A DNA stretch of 64,000 bases from JACPFV01 sp038043245 (GCA_038043245.1 JBBTCH010000001.1:434001-498000), one strand, 5' to 3'. Counted from the first letter of the stretch, positions 12,089-22,065 are shown. The notes: generated by a model from the sequence alone, not told the origin. Numbers and translations: made by a program.

Positions 12089-14670
12089 GCTTGGGTCCGC
12101 GGGGAATTTTTATCGCGCAGCTGGCGCAGCGCCGCCAGCGCGGCCTCGAAATCAAAACCTTCCAGTGCCGTAGTCAGTGCCCGCGCAATACGCTCGTCCT
12201 GCTGGCGCAGCTGCACTTCAAGGTCACGCAGGCAGGCCTGCGCCTGAAAATCACGTGCGGCCAGCAGCTGCGCCAGACGTTCCAGCTGATCCTCCAGTTT
12301 CGGCCCGACTGTGCGCAGCGGCAGCCATTTGGCCAGCATCTCCAGCACCTGAGTGGCATCAATCGGTTTGGCCAGGAAATCGTTCATGCCGGCGGCGGCG
12401 GCCTGCTCGCGATCCTGGTTCAGCGCGTTGGCAGTCATGGCGATGATCGGCAGCGTGTCAAAGCCCGGCAAGGCGCGAATGCGGCGCGTGGCTTCATAAC
12501 CGTCCATCACCGGCATCTGCACGTCCATCAGCACCAGATCGAAGGCTTTCTTCTGCACGGCGTCCACCGCCTCGCCACCATGCTCGGCAAAGTCCAACAA
12601 CACGCCGGCGTCGCCGAGAATCTCGCGGGCCAGGCGACGATTCATGGCATTGTCCTCGACCAGCAGGACTTTCGCCCCGCGCGTGCGCTGCGCGGCCTCG
12701 GTCTCGCTGACCGGTTCACGCAAGGCGAACTTCGGCGGTGCCGTCAGCGGCTGGCGGCTCACGGGCAGATTCAGGTCAAAACGGAATTCGCTGCCCTGAC
12801 CGGGAGTGCTCTGCGCCGTAAGCCGGCCGCCCATCAGCTCGACCAATTGCTTGCAGATGGTCAGGCCGAGGCCGCTGCCGCCGTACTTGCGTGTGGTGGA
12901 CTGGTCCGCCTGCGTGAAGGGCTTGAACAGCTGCGGCAGACGGTCGCCGGCAATGCCGACGCCCGTGTCGCGCACGCTGAATTCAAGGTGTGCACGGCTG
13001 GCATCAACCGGGTCGGCTCTCACGTTCAGCTCCACCTCGCCGCGTTCGGTGAACTTGAGCGCGTTGTTGACCAGGTTGACCAGTACCTGCTCCAGGCGCA
13101 GCGGATCGCCGACCAGCATCGCAGGCACGTCGTCGCCAAGGTTCAGCTTCAGGGCCACACCCTTGCGCGCCGACGGACGCATCAGGCTCAGCACCTTGTC
13201 GAGCTGGGCCGGCAGGTTGAAGTCGGTTTCCTCGAGGCTGAGCTTGCCGGATTCGATGCGGGTCAGGTCCAGCACATTGTTGACGATGCCGAGCAGCGAG
13301 CGTGATGCGCCGTCGATCAGGCGCAGGTGCTGGATGCGCTTCTCTTCGCTGCGGTCGCGCAACGCCAGATCGGTGAAGCCGACGATGGCGTTCATCGGCG
13401 TGCGCAGCTCGTGGCTCATCTTGGCCAGGAATTCGCTCTGCGCATCGGCACGCGCCTCGGCTTTTTCACGCAACAGTCGTGCGCGCTCGCGGCGCTCATT
13501 GTTGATCTGGTCGGCCAGCGCCAGCGACACCAGGGTGACCAGCAGACAGGCGCCAATGTGGATCGAATAGACCGTGAAGGCATTGACCGGCAGCATGCCG
13601 TTCACCTGCATGACCTTGGCGACGATGCCGACCAGCAGCGCGGCCCAGACCACGGCATAGAACCGTGCGGTGCGCCGGCCCTGCGCGGCCTGCACCGCGA
13701 TCACCGCGGCCATCAGCACCGTGGTCACCGCGCCAATCAGGGCATTGATGAAGGTGCTTTCCATGATCGGCAGCACGAACGGCAGCACGACGCCAATCAA
13801 GGCCAGGGCAAAACCTGCGTTGAGCAGGCGATGCAATCGCGGGGTGTGCTGGCGGGTTTGCAGCGACACCTGGATGAACCGCGGCACGAATACCGACGCC
13901 AGGGCAATCGTCACTGGCACGCTGCCGTTGATGAGTTTCGGCGACAAACTCCACAGCCAGGGAAACGCAAACCCATCGAGATTGACCAGCAGCGCCGCGA
14001 TGCTGATCAGGAACAGCAGGTAATAACCGTAGGACACATCGCGCAGCACGAAATAGATCAGCAGGTTGTAGATCACCATCACCAGCATGATTCCGTAGAA
14101 CATGCCGAAGAGCATGTTGTCGCGTGCACTGTTCTCGTAGAACGCCTGCGCGTTCCACAGCTTGAGCGGCAACTGGTGCGCGCCGTCAATCTGCGCGCGC
14201 AGGTGCACGGTCGCACTGGCGCCCGGCGGCAAGAACAGGGGCAGCGCGAAGTTGTGATGGCTGATGCCCGCCGCGCCGGGTGGCCGCTGATCACCGCTTT
14301 GCAGATGCTGCACTGCACCGCCGCTCTCGACATACGCGTCAAGAAAATCCAGCGGCGGCCAGGCGATCTCCAGCACCCAGTCGCGTTGTGTGGAATCAGA
14401 CGGATTGTCCAGTGTGAAGCGATACCAGTAGGCGGCGCGGGTGAACCCAAAGTTGAGTCCCTGCGGCCCGGCGGGCGCGAACCGTGCAACGGTCGCCGCC
14501 TGCGTGACCTCTGCGTAGCTCAACCGTCCCGCTTCATCGCGCAGAATTTCGACCTCGGCGCTCAACTCGCGTCCGCTGCCATCCTCGGTCAGGGTCAAGG
14601 GCGCTGCGCGGGTCGCGAAACTGACGGCCAGCAGTAACCAGCCTGAGGATGCAACGAGCCGGCGCTTCAT
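12085..14670 (-). CDS. Hybrid sensor histidine kinase: 7TMR-DISM sensor, kinase, receiver, helical C-tail (kinase F)
   Basis: 861 residues. Signal peptide (1-22), periplasmic 7TMR-DISMED2-type domain (about 25-175, with AAYWYR), seven-helix 7TMR-DISM membrane domain (about 185-390), HisKA with H420 (SHELRTPMN), HATPase with N-box VNLVNNALKF and G-boxes DTGVGI and GGSGLGL, and a receiver with D716 (VLMDVQMPVMDG). The last about 70 residues form a predicted helical tail with ARDFQAQ and FDFEAAL repeats that also occurs in kinase C. The ATG at 14670 is chosen because it overlaps the preceding stop (ATGA) and begins the signal peptide; an in-frame start nine codons upstream lies inside the previous gene. 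The downstream cyclase regulator overlaps by four bases. Ligand unknown. Confidence 0.92.
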   Translation of the reverse strand: MKRRLVASSGWLLLAVSFATRAAPLTLTEDGSGRELSAEVEILRDEAGRLSYAEVTQAATVARFAPAGPQGLNFGFTRAAYWYRFTLDNPSDSTQRDWVLEIAWPPLDFLDAYVESGGAVQHLQSGDQRPPGAAGISHHNFALPLFLPPGASATVHLRAQIDGAHQLPLKLWNAQAFYENSARDNMLFGMFYGIMLVMVIYNLLIYFVLRDVSYGYYLLFLISIAALLVNLDGFAFPWLWSLSPKLINGSVPVTIALASVFVPRFIQVSLQTRQHTPRLHRLLNAGFALALIGVVLPFVLPIMESTFINALIGAVTTVLMAAVIAVQAAQGRRTARFYAVVWAALLVGIVAKVMQVNGMLPVNAFTVYSIHIGACLLVTLVSLALADQINNERRERARLLREKAEARADAQSEFLAKMSHELRTPMNAIVGFTDLALRDRSEEKRIQHLRLIDGASRSLLGIVNNVLDLTRIESGKLSLEETDFNLPAQLDKVLSLMRPSARKGVALKLNLGDDVPAMLVGDPLRLEQVLVNLVNNALKFTERGEVELNVRADPVDASRAHLEFSVRDTGVGIAGDRLPQLFKPFTQADQSTTRKYGGSGLGLTICKQLVELMGGRLTAQSTPGQGSEFRFDLNLPVSRQPLTAPPKFALREPVSETEAAQRTRGAKVLLVEDNAMNRRLAREILGDAGVLLDFAEHGGEAVDAVQKKAFDLVLMDVQMPVMDGYEATRRIRALPGFDTLPIIAMTANALNQDREQAAAAGMNDFLAKPIDATQVLEMLAKWLPLRTVGPKLEDQLERLAQLLAARDFQAQACLRDLEVQLRQQDERIARALTTALEGFDFEAALAALRQLRDKNSPRTQA

Positions 14671-16475
14671 GTGACGGCTTCCTTGCCCTGCACCCATTTC
14701 GCCAGCAAGGCCAGCATCTGCTCGGCATCAATCGGCTTGGACAGGAAGCCATTCATGCCGGCTTTGAGGCAATTCGCGCGATCGTCTTCGAACGCACTGG
14801 CGGTCATGGCGATGATCGGCAGCGACTCGCATTCCGGCAATGCGCGGATGCGCCGCGTCGCCTCCATCCCATCCATCTCCGGCATTTGCACGTCCATCAA
14901 TACCGCGTCGTATGTCCGGGTCTTTACCGCGGCAATGGCTTTCCTGCCATCCTCGGCGAGGTCAAGTACGACACCTGCGTCGCGCAAGATTTCGCCGGCC
15001 AGGCGGCGATTCATGGCGTTGTCCTCCACCAGCAGTACGCGGGCGCCGCGGAGGTCCCGAGCCGCTCCCAATTCACTGATCCGCGCACGGCGAGTGACGG
15101 CGCCGGGTACGGCCGCCGTCTCCACTGCGGGAGCAAAGCCCAGGGTGAAATGAAAGCGGCTGCCCAAGCCGGGCTTGCTCTCCACGTCCAGCCGGCTGCC
15201 CATCATCTCGACCAGATGCTTGCTGATGGACAGGCCCAGCCCGGTGCCGCCGTATTTTCGCGCGATCGAAGCGTCCGCCTGGGAAAACGGTCGGAATAAA
15301 CTCGCGAGTTGTTCGGCGCTCATGCCAATGCCGGTGTCACTCACGGCAAAACGCAACTGCACTTGACCGTTCTCGTCGTCAAGGCGCTCGACCTTCAACT
15401 CCACGCTGCCGCCCCCAGTGAACTTGAGCGCATTGCCCAGCAGGTTGACCAGCACCTGCTCCAGCCGCAGCGCATCGCCGAGCAAAGACGGCGGCAAGAC
15501 GGCGGGGCCCTGCACCCGCAGACTCAGGCTCTTGGCCTGCGCCTGCGCGCCGAACAGTCCCGCCAGTTTGTCCAGCAGCTGCGATAACTGGAATGGCTGC
15601 ATCTCCAGCGCCAGTCGGCCCGCCTCGATCTTCGACAGGTCGAGGATGTCATTCAGCATCGCCAGCAGCGAGCGCGAGGCACTTTCGATGTGCTCCAAGT
15701 GTTTGTCGCGGCGGAGCTCCTCGCGCGTGCGCTGGGCCAGGTCCGCGAAACCGATGATGGCGTTCATCGGCGTGCGCAATTCATGGCTCATGTTGGCCAG
15801 GAACTGGCTCTTGGCACGGCTGGCGTCTTCGGCCGCGCGTCGCGCCTGGTCGGCACGCTCGCGCTCACGCTCCAGGGCCAGTTCCGCATTCTGGTTCTCG
15901 GCGTAGAGGTAGTAAGTGAAGACAATCACCGCGATAAAATTCGAAATGAAGGTGACGAAGTAGCTGGTCCGGGCGAACGCCGGGTCTATAGGAATCAGCG
16001 GCCCGAGCGCTGCATCGGACAATTGCAGTCCCAGATACAGGCAGAGACTAAATGCGGCGAATGCGAACGCCCAGCGCAGCCGGTCCGCCGAAAAATAGAG
16101 AAAGGCCGACATGCCCGCAGCAATCAGGAACAGATGGGAGCCGGCCGACAGCCCGGTCAACCAAGCAGCCGACACGATCTGCAAATTGCCGGTCAGCAGC
16201 GCCACGCGCGCCGCATGCGGATTGTGTCTGCGATGGTTGAGCCACAACACCAGAGCGTAGCCGATAAACGCCGCGACGTTGATCACGGCCGGCATCCACA
16301 GTGCGGCGGCAAGGTACAGGGCGACGTACAGGGTCGTCAGCGATGCCGTGAACAAGGCGATGATGTTACTCAGCCGGATGCGCTTCACACGCTCCAGCGG
16401 CAGCCCTTCGTAGCAGCCGATATCGCGCGCCCGGCGCAGCAGCGCGGTGCACTCCCGAAGCGGCGGCCAAGTCAT
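14667..16475 (-). CDS. Hybrid sensor histidine kinase with multi-helix membrane sensor (kinase E)
   Basis: 602 residues. No signal peptide. An N-terminal membrane region of about six helices (about residues 35-192) that I cannot assign to a named sensor family, a coiled-coil linker (195-225), HisKA with H231 (SHELRTPMN), HATPase (NLLGNALKF, DTGIGM, GGTGLGL) and a receiver with D528 (AVLMDVQMPEMDG). The ATG at 16475 overlaps the stop of kinase D (ATGA); 19 further upstream codons are open but lie inside that gene. The membrane region has almost no large periplasmic loops, so the signal may be sensed in or near the membrane. Closest in its cytoplasmic part to its operon neighbours. Confidence 0.9.
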   Translation of the reverse strand: MTWPPLRECTALLRRARDIGCYEGLPLERVKRIRLSNIIALFTASLTTLYVALYLAAALWMPAVINVAAFIGYALVLWLNHRRHNPHAARVALLTGNLQIVSAAWLTGLSAGSHLFLIAAGMSAFLYFSADRLRWAFAFAAFSLCLYLGLQLSDAALGPLIPIDPAFARTSYFVTFISNFIAVIVFTYYLYAENQNAELALERERERADQARRAAEDASRAKSQFLANMSHELRTPMNAIIGFADLAQRTREELRRDKHLEHIESASRSLLAMLNDILDLSKIEAGRLALEMQPFQLSQLLDKLAGLFGAQAQAKSLSLRVQGPAVLPPSLLGDALRLEQVLVNLLGNALKFTGGGSVELKVERLDDENGQVQLRFAVSDTGIGMSAEQLASLFRPFSQADASIARKYGGTGLGLSISKHLVEMMGSRLDVESKPGLGSRFHFTLGFAPAVETAAVPGAVTRRARISELGAARDLRGARVLLVEDNAMNRRLAGEILRDAGVVLDLAEDGRKAIAAVKTRTYDAVLMDVQMPEMDGMEATRRIRALPECESLPIIAMTASAFEDDRANCLKAGMNGFLSKPIDAEQMLALLAKWVQGKEAVT

Positions 16476-18211
16476 AGCGGTGGACAAGAGGGGTCCTGGT
16501 TCACCCGAGCCGCTGGCGGATGCCGCAGCCAAAGCGACAGCTTTTCGAGCAGTTGCTCTGCGTCAATCGGCTTGGACAGAAAATCATTCATACCAACACC
16601 CAGGCATGCGTCGCGGTCTTCATCGTAGGCATTGGCGGTCATGGCGATGATCGGCAGCGACTCGCGTTCCGGCAATGCGCGGATGCGCCGCGTCGCCTCC
16701 ATGCCGTCCATCACCGGCATCTGCACATCCATCAGCAAGGCGTCGTAGCGGGTCTGCTGCACGCGGTGCACGGCCTCTTCGCCATTGACCGCGATGTCCA
16801 CCTGCAGGCCGGCGTCTTGCAGGATGGTCGTGGCCAGGCGCCTGTTTTGTGCGTGATCCTCCACCAGCAGAATCCGCAGGTCGCGCAGATGGTTCGCTTG
16901 AGCCAACTGCTGCAACGTAGGTCTTTCAACGGCCTGCGGAACGGCGGCTTCGGCGGCGACGCGCAGATTCAGGCGCAGGCAGAAATAACTGCCCTGGCCC
17001 GGCTGGCTTTCCACATGCAGCCTGCCTCCCATCAATTCCACCAGCTGCTTGCAGATGGTCAGGCCCAGACCGCTGCCGCCATAGAGCCGCGTGGTGGAAT
17101 CGTCCGCCTGGACGAAGGGTGTGAACAGGCGGTTCATCTGCTCCGGCGTGATGCCAATGCCGCTGTCGCGGACGCCCAGCTCCAGTTGTGCGCGCTCAGC
17201 ATCACGGCTGTGCAGGCGCGCGGTGATGGCGATCTCGCCGGCGTCAGTGAACTTGACCGCATTGGCGGCGAGGTTCATCAGAATCTGCTCAATGCGCAGA
17301 CTGTCGCCGATCAAAGCCGCCGGCAGATCGGGCGCGACGTCCAGACGAAAACGCAGGAACCGGGCCTGCGCCTGCGGCTGGATCAGTTGCGCGACTTTTT
17401 CCAGCAGCGGCCGCAATGCGAACGCGCGCTCTTCCAGTGTCAGCTTGCCTGCTTCAATCTTCGATAGATCCAGGATGTCGTTGATGATTTTCATCAGTGA
17501 GCGCGCGGCGCCGTCGATGTGTGTCATGGATTCGCGCAGGCGTTCGTCCGATCGGCTGCGCAGCGCAAGGTCGGCGAAGCCGACGATGGCGTTCATCGGC
17601 GTGCGGATCTCGTGACTCATCTTGGCCAGGAACTGACTCTTGGCTAGGCTGGCAGCTTCGGCCTGCACGCGCGCCTGTACCATGCGGCGATTGGTGTTGA
17701 AGGAACTGACGCCGACGCTGCTGAAAAAAAGCGTGATCAGGATTGCGGAGAGAACCTCAGCCCAGATGTTTGTACTCAGCTGAAACGGGAATCCCGCGAC
17801 CCACCATCCCATGAGAGCGCCTGCCAGGGTCGCGACAGAACCTTTCAGTGCAAGGCGCGGTCCGCCAACGCTGATGTTGTTGACCCACATCGCCGAGGTC
17901 AGTGCCAGCGTGGGCAGCAGCGCAAATCCCATCAGCCCATCCCAGACCCCGACCCAGGCTGAATCCACCAGCATGTTGCGTGACTCGGAGCGCTTGGGAT
18001 CTGCGGCACGCCGGGAAATCAGATAAGCCAGGTGCGGCCAAAGCACGGTGTGAGCCGCAACGGCTAACCACATCGCAATCGAACCCGGCTGTCCTTGCCA
18101 CACCGCCAGCACGATGATCAGGGTAAAAAAGCAGCCGAGAATGCGTTGCGGATAAATCATCCGTACGACGCGGTGCACGCGCGAGTGATCGTGCACCACC
18201 GCAGAGTTCAC
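16472..18211 (-). CDS. Hybrid sensor histidine kinase with MASE2 membrane domain (kinase D)
   Basis: 579 residues from a GTG that overlaps the stop of kinase C (GTGA), matching the coupled starts of the other genes; the frame is open further upstream but inside kinase C. The N-terminus (about 15-125) is a MASE2 membrane domain, recognised by RMIYPQRILG, WPHLAYLISRRAADP, SRNMLVDSAWVGVW and NNISVGGPRLALKG; MASE2 is better known in front of GGDEF and adenylate cyclase domains. Then two more helices, HisKA with H200 (SHEIRTPMN), HATPase (NLAANAVKF, DSGIGI, GGSGLGL) and a receiver with D495 (ALLMDVQMPVMDG). The receiver opens VEDHAQN instead of VEDNAMN. Signal unknown. Confidence 0.88.
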   Translation of the reverse strand: MNSAVVHDHSRVHRVVRMIYPQRILGCFFTLIIVLAVWQGQPGSIAMWLAVAAHTVLWPHLAYLISRRAADPKRSESRNMLVDSAWVGVWDGLMGFALLPTLALTSAMWVNNISVGGPRLALKGSVATLAGALMGWWVAGFPFQLSTNIWAEVLSAILITLFFSSVGVSSFNTNRRMVQARVQAEAASLAKSQFLAKMSHEIRTPMNAIVGFADLALRSRSDERLRESMTHIDGAARSLMKIINDILDLSKIEAGKLTLEERAFALRPLLEKVAQLIQPQAQARFLRFRLDVAPDLPAALIGDSLRIEQILMNLAANAVKFTDAGEIAITARLHSRDAERAQLELGVRDSGIGITPEQMNRLFTPFVQADDSTTRLYGGSGLGLTICKQLVELMGGRLHVESQPGQGSYFCLRLNLRVAAEAAVPQAVERPTLQQLAQANHLRDLRILLVEDHAQNRRLATTILQDAGLQVDIAVNGEEAVHRVQQTRYDALLMDVQMPVMDGMEATRRIRALPERESLPIIAMTANAYDEDRDACLGVGMNDFLSKPIDAEQLLEKLSLWLRHPPAARVNQDPSCPPL

Positions 18212-21200
18212 GCCTTCGGCTCCAAACCTTGCTGGATACGCTCGAGCACCAGCGTCGCCGCCGCGAAGTCGTAGGCATAGACCGCCGTTTTCAACGCGGT
18301 CGCTTCGGATTCGCCGCACTGCGCGCGCAAATCACCCAGCAGCCGATCGAGGTGCACCCGCGCCTGGAAATCCTGCTTGCGAAGCAGATCACCCAGTGCA
18401 CTCAACTCGCCATTCAGCGGCTTTTCGCTGCGAGGTACAGCGGCGGTTGCGACCGGCACCGCCAGCGTCGCAGCCGAGTTACGCACCTCTTGCAAGGCGG
18501 ATTCAAACTCCGCCATTAAAGAATCGACCTTGTCCGGTTGGTTCTGGATGGCTTGTTCGAGCGCCTGCATTGCGGCGGCCAATCGGTTGCAACCCACATT
18601 GCCAGCCAGACCCTTGATGGTATGGGCACTGCGCTGCGCCTCCGTGCGCTGGTTGTTGGCGAGCTGCGCGCGCAGACGCTGCGGCGCGTCGGCCTGGTCG
18701 CGCACGAATTCCAGCAGCAGCTCGATCAGCAATGAGCTGCGTCCGCCGATGCGTTTCGCAGCGGCGGCCAGCTCAATACCCGGCAGTCGTTCGGGCACGG
18801 CCGCGGTGGTTTTCACGGGCGTCGGGCTCGCAGGCGGCTCCGGCATGCCCGGTGCGTTGATCCAGCGCGATAGCAGGGCCAGCATCTCCCTGGCGTCTAT
18901 CGGCTTCGAGAGAAAATCATTCATGCCCGCGGCAAGACAGTCTTCGCGATCCTGCGTCATGGCGTTGGCCGTCATGGCGATGATCGGCAGACGCGCGAAC
19001 TGTGGCTGCGCGCGGATGCGGCGCGTGGCCTCATAGCCGTCCATCACCGGCATCTGCACGTCCATCAAGACGGCGTCGTAAGCCTTGCGCTGCACCGCCT
19101 CGATCGCGAACTGTCCGTTCTCCGCATAGTCCAGGCTCACGCCCGCTTCACTGAGGATTTCAGTCGCAAGTTTGCGGTTCATCGCGTTATCCTCGGCGAG
19201 CAATATCTGCGTGCCGCGCAGTTTTTGCGCCTCGGCGCTGCCATGGATCGGCTCGCGCACGGCGATCTCCACCGCGCGGCCCGGATGTCGCAGCTCCATG
19301 ATGGTTTCCAACAGCAGCGAGGGCTTGATGGGTTTTTCGAGACAGCGGTTGGCGCCGGCACTCTCGGCGCTCTCGGCCAGGCCCTGCTGTCCATGGGCCG
19401 TCATCAGGATCACCGGCAGGTTCTGCCACTGCGGCTGGGCACGCACCCGGCGCACAGCCTCAAGGCCATCCATTTCCGGCATCTTCCAGTCCACCAGCAG
19501 CAGGTCGTAAGTGTTTTTTTGCAGCGCGCTCAGAGCCTGCGCACCCGATTCGGCGGTGGCAGCGGTCATCTGCAGGGACTGCAGGATTTCTCCATACATG
19601 CGGCGCGCGGCGGCGTTGTCGTCCACCACCAGCACGCGCGTACCGCGCAGATTGTCAGCCGACGGCGACGGGGCCAGCGCTTCGCCGGGGCGGAACTCGG
19701 CGGTGAAGTAAAAGCTGCTGCCCTTGCCGGGCACGCTTTCGACGGCAATCTCGCCCCCCATCAATTCAACCAGCTGCTTGCAGATCGCGAGACCAAGGCC
19801 GGTACCGCCGTACTTGCGCGTGGTGGACTGATCCGCCTGGGTGAAAGGCGTGAACAGCCGCGCGCGTTGCTCCGCGGTCAGGCCGATGCCGCTGTCCTTC
19901 ACCTCGAAACGTAGCTGCAGCCGGTCCCCTTCATTGCCCAGGCACGCGACGCGCAGCTCGACTTCACCGCGTTCAGTGAATTTGACGGCGTTGCCCATCA
20001 GATTCATCAACACCTGCTCCAGGCGCAGGGGATCGCCGATCAATACGGCGGGCGCGGTGCGGTCGCTCTGCACAATGATCTCGACACCCTTGGCCGTTGC
20101 AGACGGCGACACCAGTTCGGCGACCCGATCCAGGATGGGCTGCAACTCAAAAGAGCGCAGGTCGAGCGCCAGCTTGCCGGCCTCGATCTTAGACAGGTCG
20201 AGGATGTCGTTGACGATCTGCAACAAAGTGTGTGAAGCGGTCTCGATGTGACGCAGATGTGCCGTCCGCCGCTGTTCTGATTCGCTGCGCAGGGCCAGAT
20301 CGGTGAAGCCGACGATGGCGTTCATCGGCGTGCGCAGCTCGTGGCTCATCTTGGCCAGGAACTCGCTCTTCGCAGCGGTTGCCGCCTGCGCCACTGCGCG
20401 CTCGCGCGACAGTTTTTCCTTTTCGTGCCGCTCGCTGATGTCGTTGACGATGCCGTCGAAGCCGGCGACCTTGCCGCCCTCGCGGATCACGCGCATCGAC
20501 ACCGAGGCCCAGAACCGCGCGCCGTCGCGGCGCCGGAGTTCCAGTTCTAGGCCACTGAACTGGCCGTGATTGCGCAGCAATCCGAACATTTCCTCGCCGC
20601 CCACCGCCTGCACCGCGATGTGCTCTTCGCGCAGGCTCTTGATCGTCGTCATCATCTCCTCGGGAGAGGCGTAACCGAACATGCGCGCCGCCGCGGCGTT
20701 GGCGCTGACCACCCGGCCCTCGAAGTCGGTCTCAAAAATTCCTTCGAGGACGTTCTCGACGATACGGCCATAGCGCTTGAGACTGGCGATCGCCTGCTCA
20801 CGCGCAGCCAGTGCCTCGCCCTGCGCATCGAGCCGCTCCTGGCGTTCGATGTTGATGCGGTCGGCCAGCGCCAGCGACAACACTGTGACCGTGACCAGGA
20901 TGCCGATCTGCCAGGCATAGGCGGTGATAAAGCTGGTGGGCAAGGCACCGAACAGTTCGGACACTTTCACCAGGATGCCGAGCAGGAAGGTGATCCATGC
21001 CAGCAGGAAAAAGCGCGCCACGCGCACGCCCGCGCGCAGACTGGCGACACCCGCGACGATGACCATCGGCGAGGTGATCGCACCCAGCGCAGCGGCGGCC
21101 GGCACGCTGGTGGAATACGGGGCAACGAAGGCCAGACCCAGGCAGGCGACCAGAATTACCAGAATCACGTTGATCGCCAGGTGTATGCGCGGGGTATGTA

Positions 21201-22065
21201 CGCGGGTTTCCAGGAACGAGCGCGTGAAGGCCAGCGCCCACATCAGGGTGGTGCTGACCAGCACCGGCACGGCAAGGTTGTTGAGATAAAGCGCACCGCC
21301 GAGCAGGTCCTGTCCGTACTGGCGCATGAATCCGGTCAGGTTCAGCTGCATCAACGAAAAGAACAGCAGCGTGCCGATGTAATAGATATAGGCGCGGTCA
21401 CGCACGAACAGCAGGATGAAGACGTTGTACAAAGCCATGATCAGCATCACGCCGAAGAACACTCCGAAGGCGAGGTTCTCGCGCTCTGTTTTGGCCAGGA
21501 ATGACTTCGCCGACCAGATCAGCAGTGGCACCTGATGCGAGCCCTCGGTCTGCACGCGCAGATACAGGGTCAGTTCCGAGCCCGGCGCGAGACTCAGCGG
21601 AATGGCGTAGTTGTGATGCGAAAGAAGAATGGCGGAGGTCGGCCGTTGGTCGCCGGTACGGATCACCCGGGTCGTGCCGTTCTGCGTCAGGTAAATGTCA
21701 ATCGCATCCAGCGGCGGGTAGTCAATCTCCAGCACATGAGCCGGGTCGGAATCCGCTGCGTCATTACGCAGACGCAGCCGGTACCAATAAGCGTGCTTGG
21801 TAAAGCCGTGGTTCACTGCAGGCTTGGGGTTGGCCTCAAAGCGTGCGGCGATCTCAGGGGTTTGTACATCCTCGAAACTGAGCTGGCCGGTTTCGTCCTT
21901 CAACAGCTCAAGCGCCCCATCCAGCCGCTGGGAAACGCGCGCCGAGTCAATCCCGGCAATGGGAATCTCCGCCAGCGCCGGGCTCGACGCGAACGCAATG
22001 CAAAGGACGACCAGCAGCCCCAGTACCGCACGCCTCGCGGCGCTTGCCAGGTTTTTTATTTCCAC
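18208..22065 (-). CDS. Large hybrid histidine kinase: 7TMR-DISM, PAS, kinase, two receivers, Hpt (kinase C)
   Basis: 1285 residues. Signal peptide (1-32), 7TMR-DISMED2-type domain (about 35-185), seven-helix DISM domain (about 195-405), PAS domain (about 432-545), HisKA with H575, HATPase (NLMGNAVKF, DSGIGL, GGTGLGL), receiver 1 with D859 (LLLVDWKMPEMDG), receiver 2 with D1002 (VLMDVQMPVMDG), Hpt with H1148 (AHTIKGLAGNVG) and a helical tail (1218-1285) like that of kinase F. The GTG at 22065 follows AGGGGAGG and starts the signal peptide; in-frame ATG codons upstream give no signal sequence. This is the only protein of the block with an Hpt domain, making it the likely phosphotransfer hub. 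A 91-base gap separates it from kinase B. Confidence 0.92.
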   Translation of the reverse strand: MEIKNLASAARRAVLGLLVVLCIAFASSPALAEIPIAGIDSARVSQRLDGALELLKDETGQLSFEDVQTPEIAARFEANPKPAVNHGFTKHAYWYRLRLRNDAADSDPAHVLEIDYPPLDAIDIYLTQNGTTRVIRTGDQRPTSAILLSHHNYAIPLSLAPGSELTLYLRVQTEGSHQVPLLIWSAKSFLAKTERENLAFGVFFGVMLIMALYNVFILLFVRDRAYIYYIGTLLFFSLMQLNLTGFMRQYGQDLLGGALYLNNLAVPVLVSTTLMWALAFTRSFLETRVHTPRIHLAINVILVILVACLGLAFVAPYSTSVPAAAALGAITSPMVIVAGVASLRAGVRVARFFLLAWITFLLGILVKVSELFGALPTSFITAYAWQIGILVTVTVLSLALADRINIERQERLDAQGEALAAREQAIASLKRYGRIVENVLEGIFETDFEGRVVSANAAAARMFGYASPEEMMTTIKSLREEHIAVQAVGGEEMFGLLRNHGQFSGLELELRRRDGARFWASVSMRVIREGGKVAGFDGIVNDISERHEKEKLSRERAVAQAATAAKSEFLAKMSHELRTPMNAIVGFTDLALRSESEQRRTAHLRHIETASHTLLQIVNDILDLSKIEAGKLALDLRSFELQPILDRVAELVSPSATAKGVEIIVQSDRTAPAVLIGDPLRLEQVLMNLMGNAVKFTERGEVELRVACLGNEGDRLQLRFEVKDSGIGLTAEQRARLFTPFTQADQSTTRKYGGTGLGLAICKQLVELMGGEIAVESVPGKGSSFYFTAEFRPGEALAPSPSADNLRGTRVLVVDDNAAARRMYGEILQSLQMTAATAESGAQALSALQKNTYDLLLVDWKMPEMDGLEAVRRVRAQPQWQNLPVILMTAHGQQGLAESAESAGANRCLEKPIKPSLLLETIMELRHPGRAVEIAVREPIHGSAEAQKLRGTQILLAEDNAMNRKLATEILSEAGVSLDYAENGQFAIEAVQRKAYDAVLMDVQMPVMDGYEATRRIRAQPQFARLPIIAMTANAMTQDREDCLAAGMNDFLSKPIDAREMLALLSRWINAPGMPEPPASPTPVKTTAAVPERLPGIELAAAAKRIGGRSSLLIELLLEFVRDQADAPQRLRAQLANNQRTEAQRSAHTIKGLAGNVGCNRLAAAMQALEQAIQNQPDKVDSLMAEFESALQEVRNSAATLAVPVATAAVPRSEKPLNGELSALGDLLRKQDFQARVHLDRLLGDLRAQCGESEATALKTAVYAYDFAAATLVLERIQQGLEPKA

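Noticed and set aside
13327..14637. Long plus-strand ORF (436 codons) opposite kinase F
   Set aside because: Exact shadow of a well-supported kinase gene in high-GC DNA; composition is Arg/His/Gln-rich and resembles no family.
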